Assembly: GCA_903995115.1 (NCBI GenBank)
Contig: LR877147.1
Coordinates: 372,001 to 436,000 of the forward strand
DNA: 64,000 nt
Source: Angomonas deanei
Lineage: Eukaryota; Euglenozoa; Kinetoplastea; Trypanosomatida; Trypanosomatidae
Reading direction: 5' to 3'
This document shows, in pieces, positions 52,201 through 60,358 of this stretch. A model generated the notes under the pieces. The model worked only from the letters and a program-made list of their open reading frames with translations, ran no database searches and was not told where the DNA came from. The position numbers were made by a program, and so were the translations under genes. Within the stretch, counting starts at the first letter, position 1; the number at the start of each line of letters is the position of its first letter.

Positions 52201-53637
52201 CACGATAATATCACACTGTCCGTCAAAGGCGTCCAGTGCCAACTTACCGAGGGCCTCTATCGTGCGCAGAGGAACCGCCACACGCAGCGCCTTCAGCATC
52301 TCTGTCGCCCGCCTCGACGAGGTAATGGAACAGTTCCGGGTAACCTCCCGAATGGTGTAGAGCACATTGTACACGTTGGTGCTGCTGTCCGAGATGGAGT
52401 TGGCCACCTCATCGTTGAAATCGCGGCCGGTCATGGCAAACCCCGCGCCACGCACGAGGGCAATGATCACCTTGGCGAACATGGACACCGACATGCGCGC
52501 ATCCACCGCGAGGGCGGACAGGAAATAGGCGGCGTGCGGCATGAGGCAGTTAATACAGTTCACCACCTCCAGTGCGCCGTCAATCTCATTGTCGAAGCTG
52601 GACTGCAGCAGGGCGCACAGACACATGTAAAATGGACTGGAGGGAGACTGCGAGGGCGTGCAGACGGCTAGCAGCTCGCGCATCAGGTGGTCACGAGTGA
52701 CTTGGATTTCCAAAAAGGGCTTCATATCCTCGCTGCACAAACTGGGGTACAGGAACCGCTCCACGTACTCACGACGAACGGGGGATCGGAAGTGTAGGAA
52801 TATCTCGCTGCAGTGGATGGAGAGGGCACGGCCATAGGTAGGGCCGTTCGCGGGGTCCGGCACGGCACGCTTCAGACGCTCGAAGCAGGCCAGCAAAAAG
52901 TCGAGATTAATGGTGCTAGACTTTTTGCGCAGCACAAACTGCAGTGCCGTCACCTGCTCCTCTACCTGCACCCGCGTCACGGTCTTCACCAGGAGGGCGA
53001 GGGCGCGGTTAGCAACCAAGGGGGAGGTGGCGTTACAGTAGAACTCCAGCTTGTCTTGGTATTGGTACACAATGTCGAGCGGGACAATATCCAACCGAAT
53101 GAGCGCGCTGGTCATCTCAGCGAACCCGCGGTACTGTTGGGGAGGCACCAGCACCACGCAGTGGGCACCACCCCGGCACGTGGGGGAGGGAAGCCCAAAT
53201 ACATGATCCCGAAGGACTTGTTGCACGAACGGGTGGGTCAGTTGGGCATCCTCGCCAATCTGCGACAGGACCGTTGAAATGAGCTCCACGTAAAGATCCA
53301 CGTCGGCCACCCCAATACGAGCCATCTGCATATGAAATAAAAAGGTGGCATAGCTGAGGGCGACACAGAAGGGTTTACCCTCAATGTAGGGGCGCACCCT
53401 CGTGTAGTACGACGCGAGTGTGTGCAGTGTGCTGGGGGACTGTATATGTCCTTTTAGGTTCCGTTGCACCTGTGTCACACAGCTCGTAAACAGTTTTTGA
53501 TCTTCTGCGTTGTTGGTGGTCATCTGATTCGTGGAGGAACGGGGGCGTCGGCTTGGGGTGCGACTCACACGTCCTCCTCCTCCTCGGCGGGGTGCGTTTC
53601 CACCCATTTCATAACCAGCGAATAAATCTAACACCAT
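49237..53637 (-). CDS. 1466-residue helical-repeat protein with acidic disordered tail
   Basis: I do not recognise this large protein. After a short basic Gly/Arg/Ser-rich N-terminus (APRRGGGGRVSRTPSRRPRS), residues 50-1010 are an uninterrupted series of helical pairs of HEAT or adaptin type (LYVELISTVLSQIGEDAQL, YFLSALAVDARMSVSMFAKV). A Cys pair near 545 (CTHCGLQLNSSLLC) might bind metal but is isolated. Residues 1010-1466 are disordered: Asp-rich (GYDDVADNDGDDENREWN), Asn-rich, and with an Ala-Asn run (NANANANQNAD) near 1390. The open frame of 4.4 kb is intact, in contrast to the similarly large BEACH gene. A scaffold of a chromatin, transport or RNA-processing complex is possible, but nothing in the sequence is decisive. 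Confidence 0.75.
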   Translation of the reverse strand: MVLDLFAGYEMGGNAPRRGGGGRVSRTPSRRPRSSTNQMTTNNAEDQKLFTSCVTQVQRNLKGHIQSPSTLHTLASYYTRVRPYIEGKPFCVALSYATFLFHMQMARIGVADVDLYVELISTVLSQIGEDAQLTHPFVQQVLRDHVFGLPSPTCRGGAHCVVLVPPQQYRGFAEMTSALIRLDIVPLDIVYQYQDKLEFYCNATSPLVANRALALLVKTVTRVQVEEQVTALQFVLRKKSSTINLDFLLACFERLKRAVPDPANGPTYGRALSIHCSEIFLHFRSPVRREYVERFLYPSLCSEDMKPFLEIQVTRDHLMRELLAVCTPSQSPSSPFYMCLCALLQSSFDNEIDGALEVVNCINCLMPHAAYFLSALAVDARMSVSMFAKVIIALVRGAGFAMTGRDFNDEVANSISDSSTNVYNVLYTIREVTRNCSITSSRRATEMLKALRVAVPLRTIEALGKLALDAFDGQCDIIVDPQLLCAELAMVLHQEHIDDAVQSAVDYFRDVSTVCTHCGLQLNSSLLCTVNGTVHISGHSAVNRVLSTLSECAGNKVLEEKLIGYLRNPHTQMESSVHFLVYHILSNAGQHRNALFVTLEPYIRSTLLALITADRSGGSRGLAGSEQKANALMLHVKLVILLAGTVDPSYVESILKVFSELRLRSNHDALALWCMGNILLRNCKGNVDLLPTDPQENNYCVDYPGCAPTSATCADNAQLILKLLHRSHSFSPEMNKLVGCCVCKLIQDFNMQAPNISSSLLGPFGFVTCNLDALARFALPVGSGSTFWNFFLSQMKTSAPARTAFMATLAKSIARRFRIDAPADAVTPFGVDPTGHIFAVLMYEAMKRNPALARVVLYMVCNWTKQADHTPGKFVCLTYMCVQLVTVVVERGVGLAGVELEAETVQDRQMYDQCAKKAGKILQSQQRRLKKLIPLVKRDHNDKFFHLLRRVDRAMSRTLQVVDGEVAPGDYDYDEEARQENADYSGHADMDGTGSFAIDELQQTADDSVFDTAGGYDDVADNDGDDENREWNTNYYNSSENVSSIRPRTGTMAPTQIRTEAEAVSDILAELRRNSLAETSVNSGYPRGILKTDREANQNNNNNTSLSTVPETHEYSMEGSVQPKVRSIATSPIDPFREEERKEARSHAIGRTNVEPSESVWHEPDLFALSNEENEDSPIEQHDLPRLQATENANVVQPSGMLIEYFRTHQEVDSLRHELLQLDPQSLSTQQLQTYESTNIQRREPNTMMQTVTIDARANNYARPHSDLTAPTKTVMVPVRMVGVVDRSAPESEGIIDGESSVRSVSEVPSVKRARMEPDNRGAPDGRRGMQFFMNANANANQNADSALKDMPRGGERHTPLPTEQMPPTTPYGQVVIPACLVEQRNDTAVREVRQVMANHNPNDARLSTSGKRRIHGSGTTREEQNNSTGENGTVARESSGAWWTEMSAMPMPDYAMDPQYSMELF

Positions 53638-54041
53638 TACACTTTTAAAATAATAAAAGAATTAAAAAAATATAAATAATAAAAATCTATCGAAATGTTC
53701 CTTACAAACTACTATATTTATATTTTATTTTGTGTCTATATGTGTGTGTGTGTGTGTGTTTAGAGGTGCGTTTGTGCGTTTTAATATTACACTTAAAAAA
53801 AATGAAATAACTCTAACGGGAATCTATAGAATCACTTACGCCACCTAAACTTCTTTTTTTGGATTAGAGAAAGGAGGTAGAAAGAGTAAATGAGGGAGTA
53901 CGCATCATAATCACAATCAAGCGTTGAACTTTTCTGACTGCGCACAAACAAAGAGGGATTCAGAAATATACATGATCACAAAAAGCAGCGGAATGAAAAT
54001 GATGACAGCATCCCATTATTATTATTATTATTCTGTTTGAG
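53638..54041. repeat. Intergenic region with TG and ATT microsatellites
   Basis: About 400 bases without a gene. It contains alternating TG on the plus strand at 53741-53759 and (ATT)6 at about 54015-54032, just past the stop of the neighbouring gene, and is otherwise AT-rich. Confidence 0.8.
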
Positions 54042-55271
54042 TTACCGTTTCTTCGGTCTACGAGACGCGGGTAATTGCTCCTCTTGATTCATAAAGTTGA
54101 TGGGTACCAATCGGCGCGTACTATCTGGCCGGCCGGAGGGGTCATTCCGTAATACCAAACCGTTGCGGGGTGCCACACGGGTATTGGGGAGAGGTTTGTT
54201 GGACAGGTGGCTCACCCCATTCCCCTTCCGCTGGGCCTCCGTCTGTTCCCGCAACAGCGTAGCAAAATTCTTACGCTGCCTGGTAGGGGCACTCACCCCC
54301 TCTCCCCAGTCACTATTGCCAGATGGCTTCGAGGCTGCCTTCCCGGAGAGGGCCTTCTCCTTCAGCAAGGAGGCCGCCACGTGAGAACCACCCGTGGTAT
54401 CTCCTGCGTCCTGTGCTCTAGTGGGATGGGCGTCCTCGGCCCGATTCTCCCCTAACCGTGCGCTCACCGTCTGCTTGTAGATTTCCAGCTGGTTCAGTAT
54501 ATTCATGGCAATCTCCCTCCCCTTGGTGTCACTTTCGTCCATCGCCTGGGGGAGGGCTGTGGTCGACCGCGCATCTACGGGGGAGTGTGTGGAGGGGTAC
54601 TTGCTGCCATCCATCGAGTTATCCTCCGGCAGTGTCTTGGGGAGGGAGGTTTGGGGCGGGAAGACGGACATTTTGGGCGCCATCTCCATCAGAGCATCCA
54701 CGTCGAGCGGTTCGTCGGTGTCCTCCTCCTCCTCCACCGTCCGGTTGGAGCTCACGAGGGAGCTAGCACGGGACATCTTCTTGTACACCTCCATGTCCAC
54801 TAGGGAGTGTCGCTTGGAGCGGCGCCTGGGGTCCGAGGGTGGGACGGCGACAAAACTAGACGTCGGCTGATCATCCCACGCATTGACGGACCGTCCCTCC
54901 ACCGATTGGGAGGCCTTGATGAGCGTTGGCTCTGGGTTGCGCAAGGTGGCGTCTAGCACGGTAGGATCAGTAGGCGAGATATGCGGTATCCTACCCTCCA
55001 CCTTACCCCCTACCCAAAACTGCTCACTCGCCCCGTTGGACCGCCGTGCGCTGGGGTGTACCTTCTTTGGTCCGGAGACCCTACCCGCCTTCCCTGTCTC
55101 CTTTCGTTTTGGTCCTACGGCCGGTCCTTTTTTCTCCGTGCTTTCGGGTGTTTCTTCCTCTGTATTGGGACTCCACCGGTCTAATCGTTTGCTCTCCTCG
55201 ACCGCCCCGCTTTTCAGCAAATCACTAACATTGACGCACACCACATTCACGCCTCTGCTATTGGAGGCCAT
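54042..55271 (-). CDS. Disordered hypothetical protein, 409 residues
   Basis: The start is ATG 55271 (MASNSRGVNVVCVNVSDLLK); the frame to 55364 only adds leader sequence with the CT tract. The first 20 residues are hydrophobic/ordered and may be a small domain or docking peptide. The rest is low-complexity and charged, with basic patches (PKRKETGKAGRVSGPKK), an acidic patch (VEEEEDTDEPLDVDALMEM) and a predicted helix (GREIAMNILNQLEIYKQTVS). The C-terminus is basic (PASRRPKKR). There are no membrane segments. Possible nuclear or cytoskeletal regulator; no family recognised. Confidence 0.6.
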   Translation of the reverse strand: MASNSRGVNVVCVNVSDLLKSGAVEESKRLDRWSPNTEEETPESTEKKGPAVGPKRKETGKAGRVSGPKKVHPSARRSNGASEQFWVGGKVEGRIPHISPTDPTVLDATLRNPEPTLIKASQSVEGRSVNAWDDQPTSSFVAVPPSDPRRRSKRHSLVDMEVYKKMSRASSLVSSNRTVEEEEDTDEPLDVDALMEMAPKMSVFPPQTSLPKTLPEDNSMDGSKYPSTHSPVDARSTTALPQAMDESDTKGREIAMNILNQLEIYKQTVSARLGENRAEDAHPTRAQDAGDTTGGSHVAASLLKEKALSGKAASKPSGNSDWGEGVSAPTRQRKNFATLLREQTEAQRKGNGVSHLSNKPLPNTRVAPRNGLVLRNDPSGRPDSTRRLVPINFMNQEEQLPASRRPKKR

Positions 55272-55303
55272 ATCGTGTGTTCCTCTTTTTTTCGTAAAAG
55301 GTG

Positions 55304-55323
55304 GAGAGAGAGAGAGAGAGAGA
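55304..55323 (-). promoter_or_regulatory. (CT)10 polypyrimidine tract of a splice acceptor
   Basis: Alternating GA on the plus strand is (CT)10 on the coding strand, located about 35-55 bases before the ATG of the disordered protein, with AG candidates between. A microsatellite serving as the polypyrimidine tract means its length polymorphism could affect trans-splicing. Confidence 0.6.
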
Positions 55324-55479
55324 AAAGTGTTCACATTACTTATACCATTACAACGAGACGGCAAAAAGAAAGGGAAAAAGGGACCCTCGGTGTTTTTTTT
55401 TCTAGTAGTGTCACATTTTTGTTATATAAATTTGTTTACATTCATATACAGATAGAATACAGTCGTGGCATACCGTATT

Positions 55480-56823
55480 TTACATCGTTTGGTTAAAGTT
55501 CTCACGCGACAGGATGGGCACCTCGGCCGCCTTACAGCGTCGCTCATACTCCAACAACACAGCGTCCGCCTTCTTCTCGGACTTCTTCAGTTCAAAGTAA
55601 AGATCCTTAATAATCTGGTTCTTCACCTCTAACTCGCCATCTATGTGACTAGAGATAATGTTGAGCGCGGACGGCTCCAGGTTCATGGCACGCAGCACAC
55701 CGTCTAGCTGGGTGTCCCGCGCCTCCACCTTGGCGTTTGCCTCTATCAAACTCTGTTGCAGGTCCGCGTTGCGCTCGCTAACGACGTTCATAGCATCCCT
55801 CAGGGCCACCTCGAAGCGCGACTTCAACTCCTCACGCTCATTGAAGACTTGGTTGTACTGCTCCTCCAGCTCGTCGTGCTCGGCATGCAGCTTCGAGAGT
55901 TCCTCCCGCAGTTTGCGTAGGGTCGTCTTGGTCATAAAGAGACGTTGTTTATCCTGTAGGTATACCTTCTTCTTTGCGAGAAGCTCCGCCACCGCCTTCT
56001 CGGTTTGCTCCAACGGCAACGCTAGACTATTATTTTCCTTTTCAATGTCGTACATGAGGTTCTCATTCTGTTCATCATTGCGCTTCATGGCGGCGATCTC
56101 CTCCTTCAGCGACTGGATAATCTCTAGATTATTCTTTGTGATGTTGTTGTAGTATGCCTTCATCTCATCAAACTTCTCCTCGTGTTGGCGAATGAGGGCG
56201 TTGATGTGCTCGTTAGCGGAGTCCTCCGTGTCGTTCACCTCCGCGCGGCGACGCAGCTCCAGATCCTCCTTCAGGCTCGTCAACTTCGCCTCGTATGTGT
56301 TTCTCAACCGGGCCAGCTCCTTTTCATGATTCTGCTTCTTGGTGACCGTAATCATGTAGCGGTGTGTATCCCGCTCCTCCGCTATGGTGCCCTCCTGGCT
56401 CTCATTCTTGTCCTGTATCTGCCGTATCACCCCCGCCTTGTCGGACTCAATATCGTTCATTCGGGTCTGGTGGTTGAATTCGGCCTCCTGTAGTTTGATA
56501 TCGGACTCATCCTTGAGCTGCTTGACGGCCACCTTGTGGTCGTACAAGAGGTGACGCACCTTCTGCTTGTACACCTTCATCTCCACTTGGTGGGCGCGCT
56601 CGGACTCCTCCATTTCGCTCTCCACGTTTAACAGTTTACTACGTGCGTCTTCCAATTCCTGTTTGCTGACATTCCACATCTCATTCACCTTGTCTCGCTC
56701 CACCTTGAAGTAGTTGCGCAGCTGTTCCGCCTTCTCCAGGACATCGTGTATTTCCTCCATCGACTTGAGCTCCTGGATGGGGTCTACTGGGGCCGCCTTG
56801 GCCGCCTTCTTCTTGGGGGGCAT
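55480..56823 (-). CDS. DRC4: Trypanin / DRC4 (GAS8), nexin-dynein regulatory complex
   Basis: Axonemal protein that links outer doublets and coordinates dynein. The start is ATG 56823 (MPPKKKAAKAAPVDPIQELK), eight bases after an AG at 56831-56830 and a T14 run. The 447-residue protein is nearly all coiled coil from residue 15 on. The family block is clear near residues 75-100 (HQVEMKVYKQKVRHLLYDHK; GAS8 proteins read E.KVYKQKVKHLLYEHQ). A second conserved block lies towards the C-terminus (DAMNVVSERNADLQQSLIEA, then ERRCKAAEVP). Length is as expected for trypanin. Its presence shows the organism has a motile flagellum, which argues against the aflagellate endosymbiont Perkinsela. Confidence 0.9.
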   Translation of the reverse strand: MPPKKKAAKAAPVDPIQELKSMEEIHDVLEKAEQLRNYFKVERDKVNEMWNVSKQELEDARSKLLNVESEMEESERAHQVEMKVYKQKVRHLLYDHKVAVKQLKDESDIKLQEAEFNHQTRMNDIESDKAGVIRQIQDKNESQEGTIAEERDTHRYMITVTKKQNHEKELARLRNTYEAKLTSLKEDLELRRRAEVNDTEDSANEHINALIRQHEEKFDEMKAYYNNITKNNLEIIQSLKEEIAAMKRNDEQNENLMYDIEKENNSLALPLEQTEKAVAELLAKKKVYLQDKQRLFMTKTTLRKLREELSKLHAEHDELEEQYNQVFNEREELKSRFEVALRDAMNVVSERNADLQQSLIEANAKVEARDTQLDGVLRAMNLEPSALNIISSHIDGELEVKNQIIKDLYFELKKSEKKADAVLLEYERRCKAAEVPILSRENFNQTM

Positions 56824-56829
56824 AGAGGC

Positions 56830-56861
56830 CTGAGAAAAATAATGAATAAAAAAAAAAAAAA
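56830..56861 (-). promoter_or_regulatory. Trans-splice acceptor of the trypanin gene
   Basis: On the coding strand a T14 run (56861-56848) is followed by a T-rich stretch and TCTCAG, AG at 56831-56830, then seven bases and the ATG at 56823. Confidence 0.75.
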
Positions 56862-57122
56862 CTTGACAGACAGTATAAGAGAGGTGCAAGTGGATGAATT
56901 GATCTTAGCGCGTGGTGCTACAGTACAAAAGTACACAATTTCTTTTAACACTTAAAATAGAATTATACAACTCTCTAGGTGCAAAAACGAAACACAGAAT
57001 TCTATAACTCACGTCGGATAACCATCCAACCGTACACGGTAATAAAGGGGGAAAAGAAAAAGAAAATACAATATATAAAAATTAAACTTACAAACCATGT
57101 GGGCCGCCTATCATGATTATTA

Positions 57123-58553
57123 TTATGAAATTCCATCCATGTTCAACTCATCTAGCACATTTTGCTCTTCCTTGATCAGACGCTTGACCTCTACAATCTT
57201 GCTGTAAATATCCCGCCAAGACTCCCCATGCGCCACATCCGCCGCCCACTTCTTGAGTTCCTTGACGCTATCCTCAAACTCCTGCTGCCGCCGCTTCGAC
57301 TCCAATACGACAGCGTCGGTAGCGTCTATGTAGGTCAGACGGCTCAGGATGGCAGCACGCAGGCACCGGTAACCCTCTCGGCAAATCTGATTTCGCTCCG
57401 CAAAGTCCATCGCCTCCTTTGACAGGCCCTTGTACTGGGTCGTGAGGGGGGCCACCTCATCGCAGGCGAGCAGCAGGCTGTTGGACTCAGCGGACGGGGG
57501 AGCGGAGTGGATGAGGGCCCGCACATCTCCCTCAAATTTGGCGATCATCGCGGGAAAGTTGGCGTACTTGCGCACCTCCGCCTCGAGTGGGGAGGTGGGG
57601 TGGATCTCGTAGAGGATGCGGGAGAGTCGCTCGAGGGTGGTGACCTGTAGATAAAACCACAGTTCGTTGGCCTCCCGCAGCGCCTTGCACACAGGGGTGT
57701 AGTTTGCCTTCACGTACGGCTCCACGCTCTTCAGCAGCAGACTGAAGTTGGAGGACATGGTGGGGTAACTCTCAATGAGGGCCCCGCAGAACTCCTGCAC
57801 GTGGTCGGGCTCCGTCATGGTGTCCATGTTGGCCAGCTGCTCACGGCACCACCGGCACAGCTTCTCGGACTGGGCAAAGAACTCCGCCAGCTCCGTGTCT
57901 CGCTTCTGACGCGCCTCTAGTGCCTCCGCGACGTGCGCCAGCGCCTCCTTCGCCTCCGCCTCCGTCTTTTCTACCAAGTCGTGTTCCTCCTGAAGCGTCT
58001 TGGGCATCGCCAACCCCAACTGCGCCCCAATCTCGGTGGCATCTAACAGTAGGCGTTGGATGTACTCCCGCCTGGACAGCCAGTTCCTCTCGACAAACCG
58101 GACGTCCGCGGCGGGGATCTTCTCATCCCGGATATCGTTAAGGGGCCGTCCCACCGTAGAGGCAAAGGTCCAGCGGGAGAGGGCGATTTGGCCATGCACG
58201 TCGGCCATTTTCTTTCTTAACAAGGTCGAAGGGTCTCGTAGGGCTTCTTCGACGGAGGCGGCGGTGTTGCGCTCTACCGGTGGCAACGCCCGCAGCTCGT
58301 CAATCTCATTCTTGAGTCCCTCCACCTCCTCTCCTAGCGCCTTTACCTCACTCTCCAGCTGATCGACCTCCTCCACATTGACCAGGTCACGGGTGTGGAG
58401 GGTGTAGGTGAACTGCTCCTGCAGCTCCTTGTACCGGTCTAGGAGGGTCTCGCGCACGGCGGGGTGGCCGTGACTGGCCAGCTTTTCTAACTTCTCATAC
58501 CGCTCATACAGCTCGTTGTAGGTGTTGACGAACGTACTCTTCTCTTCCTCCAT
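57123..58553 (-). CDS. Coiled-coil protein, possibly cytoskeletal
   Basis: A 476-residue, wholly helical protein starting MEEEKSTFVNTYNELYERYE. Charged coiled coils occupy residues 1-95 and 190-225. The centre has a more ordered helical bundle with conserved-looking Trp and Cys residues (EKLCRWCREQLANMDTM, YPTMSSNFSLLLKSVEPYV, ANELWFYLQVTTLERLSRIL). The end has a last coiled coil (FEDSVKELKKWAADVAHGE). It resembles spectrin-like or paraflagellar-type coiled-coil proteins in general layout but matches none I know. It directly precedes trypanin in the transcription unit, which is suggestive but not proof of a flagellar role. Confidence 0.7.
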   Translation of the reverse strand: MEEEKSTFVNTYNELYERYEKLEKLASHGHPAVRETLLDRYKELQEQFTYTLHTRDLVNVEEVDQLESEVKALGEEVEGLKNEIDELRALPPVERNTAASVEEALRDPSTLLRKKMADVHGQIALSRWTFASTVGRPLNDIRDEKIPAADVRFVERNWLSRREYIQRLLLDATEIGAQLGLAMPKTLQEEHDLVEKTEAEAKEALAHVAEALEARQKRDTELAEFFAQSEKLCRWCREQLANMDTMTEPDHVQEFCGALIESYPTMSSNFSLLLKSVEPYVKANYTPVCKALREANELWFYLQVTTLERLSRILYEIHPTSPLEAEVRKYANFPAMIAKFEGDVRALIHSAPPSAESNSLLLACDEVAPLTTQYKGLSKEAMDFAERNQICREGYRCLRAAILSRLTYIDATDAVVLESKRRQQEFEDSVKELKKWAADVAHGESWRDIYSKIVEVKRLIKEEQNVLDELNMDGIS

Positions 58554-58563
58554 TGTGGGTAAA

Positions 58564-58580
58564 ATATATATATATATATA
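58564..58580. repeat. AT dinucleotide microsatellite
   Basis: Alternating AT over 17 bases, a few bases upstream of the start codon of the coiled-coil protein, within its 5' leader or acceptor region. Confidence 0.85.
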
Positions 58581-58792
58581 CTATTTTATTATGTTTTACC
58601 GATATTACTACTAAACGATAGTTGTACAATGACGCTTAGAGGAAGTGTGGAGAGAAAGATCATCATCGATGACATAGAGCACGAAAATAAGAAGAACAAA
58701 CCAAATGGATTGTTTCACAATCACAAAAAGGATAATAAAAAATTAAAATGATAAAAAAGGAAATGAAAAAGACATCACAGTTTCAAAAGAGA

Positions 58793-59071
58793 TTACTGCT
58801 TGGCAAGCTCACGGAGACGGCGGACAGTGGAGCGGACGGTACCGTTGTTGGGAGTGCTCAGGGTGTAAGCACCACCAGCCATGGTCTTGCCGCAGCCCTC
58901 GCAGCGCCAGATGCCGACGGCTCTTCTACGGAAGGCGAACTTACCGCAGAAAGAGCACAAGTGCTTGGCGTGCTGGGAGATCTCGATCTTCTTGGCGCGC
59001 TTACGGGGATTGGAACCATAACGGGCTCCGTAGCGTCCCATGACGCCCATCTTAGCGGTACGCTTGGACAT
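58793..59071 (-). CDS. RPL37A: Cytosolic ribosomal protein eL43 (RPL37A)
   Basis: A 92-residue large-subunit ribosomal protein. The start is ATG 59071 ([20 protein letters not shown]), with the first AG after a 50-base pyrimidine tract at 59082-59081. The zinc ribbon is complete: Cys39, Cys42 (CSFC), Cys57 and Cys60 (CEGC). The flanking [18 protein letters not shown] and [13 protein letters not shown] are near-identical to eukaryotic eL43. Size is exactly as expected. No second copy is seen in the window. Confidence 0.96.
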   Translation of the reverse strand: MSKRTAKMGVMGRYGARYGSNPRKRAKKIEISQHAKHLCSFCGKFAFRRRAVGIWRCEGCGKTMAGGAYTLSTPNNGTVRSTVRRLRELAKQ

Positions 59072-59488
59072 TGTGATGGTCTTTATGAGGAATGGTAGAA
59101 AGAGGAAGGAAAGTGGAGAGAGGGAGCAAAGGTAGAACGAACGAAGCAAAAACAGGATTCATTAAAAGTATAAATAAAAAGATTCGCTAGCAATGGTTGA
59201 AAATAAAAGCGTAATGAGCACAAAATGTAAATAATAAAGAAAAAGCATGGGGCGAATTATATAAAAAAAGAACAACACATGTGATGGGGTAAAAAAGCAA
59301 CTTTGATATATTGAAAAAAAAAAAAAAAAAAACAGGCGAACAAGCACGCACACGCACACTCACACTCACCAGACAAACCAAAACAAGAAAAAAAAGTGGG
59401 AGGAGAAAAAAACACTGAAATGAAAAGTGTTTTATGTTGTATTGATCTCCGTTCCACCGGCATGAAATGTGCGTACGTGTTTGTTCAT
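59072..59488. other. Intergenic region with an A19 run and CA-rich stretch
   Basis: About 415 bases. Besides the eL43 acceptor it holds the longest homopolymer of the window (A run near 59312-59330) and a CAC/CACA-rich stretch at about 59343-59372. The overlapping short frames on the minus strand are Phe-rich translations of T runs and not genes. Confidence 0.55.
59081..59136 (-). promoter_or_regulatory. Trans-splice acceptor of the eL43 gene
   Basis: Coding-strand pyrimidine tract (about 59136-59086) ending in CATAAAG, AG at 59082-59081, nine bases before the ATG at 59071. Confidence 0.7.
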
Positions 59489-60163
59489 CTAATAGAGTAG
59501 TAAAAATACACATGCCCCTACACTTATGGCAAACGCCGCCGTTACTACCATATCTACCGTCGATGCATTCAACTGTATCCCATTAAAGTACAAAAACTCC
59601 TCTCGTGGTCGCTCTGCTTCATTTCTACCACCGTTATTGGCAGCGGCCGGTGGCTCCGGCTCCCCGCGGTACCATCGCCCCGCCCTCGCCCACGCCTGAC
59701 GGGCACCTTGCACGAGGTAGGTGGCGCCGTAGTGGTAGAAGGCGTAGACAAGGATCAGAAAGAGAGTCCAGTACAGGCTGCCACTCAAAATAAAGACACT
59801 GCCAAAGGGGGCGAACATCCCCGCCGCACGGCCACGTCTGGCGGGTTCGGGGGCACGTGGGGCCCGCGGTCGCTGGTGGGTCTCCCCGGTGGACGACGGT
59901 GGGGTAGGCGTGGCGGTGGTGGCGGACGGCTTTGGGGGCGGTGGCCTGGGGTCACTGGGGCTGGGCCGTCCTTTCCCGTAGAGGGGAATGATATCGCCCT
60001 CGATCGCCGTGCTCACCCTCCCTTTACACACCGGACACTCCGGGATCCCATGAGGGCGGGTCAGCCATTGGTCTAGACAGTCCCAGCAGAAGAGGTGGCC
60101 GCACCGGGTCACCACCGGCTCCGTGGCAGTGTCCAGGCAGATGGCACAGTTAAAATCTCCCAT
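59489..60163 (-). CDS. Membrane-anchored RING E3 ligase (RNF5/RNF185 type)
   Basis: A 224-residue predicted ubiquitin ligase of endoplasmic reticulum or mitochondrial membranes. The C3HC4 RING is at residues 6-46: [20 protein letters not shown], then CWDCLDQW and CPVC, with all eight zinc ligands. IPLYGKG directly after the RING is the RNF5/RNF185/RMA signature. A Pro-rich linker (about 65-110) leads to two membrane segments ([20 protein letters not shown], about 123-142, and [19 protein letters not shown] at the C-terminus). Homologues act in ER-associated degradation. Intact, with acceptor AG at 60224-60223. Confidence 0.88.
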   Translation of the reverse strand: MGDFNCAICLDTATEPVVTRCGHLFCWDCLDQWLTRPHGIPECPVCKGRVSTAIEGDIIPLYGKGRPSPSDPRPPPPKPSATTATPTPPSSTGETHQRPRAPRAPEPARRGRAAGMFAPFGSVFILSGSLYWTLFLILVYAFYHYGATYLVQGARQAWARAGRWYRGEPEPPAAANNGGRNEAERPREEFLYFNGIQLNASTVDMVVTAAFAISVGACVFLLLY

Positions 60164-60206
60164 TTTTGATTTTATGGTTCGATATGTTTTTGTTGTTGTG
60201 TGCTTT

Positions 60207-60220
60207 TGCTGTTAACAGCA
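60207..60220. other. 14-base perfect palindrome in a 5' leader
   Basis: TGCTGTTAACAGCA is its own inverse complement. It lies three bases downstream of the acceptor AG (60224-60223) of the RING ligase gene, so it would sit near the 5' end of the native part of that leader. The palindrome is a fact of the sequence; a function is not shown. Confidence 0.4.
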
Positions 60221-60358
60221 GGCTGAAAACAAAACTTCCAGAAAGAAAAAGGCAAAAAAGGAGAGGTGGTATAATGATGGGTCTTCCACTCCAAGCATGC
60301 ACAGTATGAAACAGGCGAACAAATAAAAATAAAAAAATTAGCGATACATGATACGTGT

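Noticed and set aside
3598-52671. Long plus-strand open frames (for example 3598-4464, 21628-22413, 28497-29240, 42119-42979, 46578-47351, 51865-52671)
   Set aside because: Each lies entirely antisense to a well-supported minus-strand gene, has Arg/His/Gly-rich composition, no domain and no acceptor signal; they are shadows of GC-biased codon use.
59162-59513. Phe/Cys-rich minus-strand frames near the T19 run
   Set aside because: They are translations of homopolymer and CA-rich intergenic DNA.
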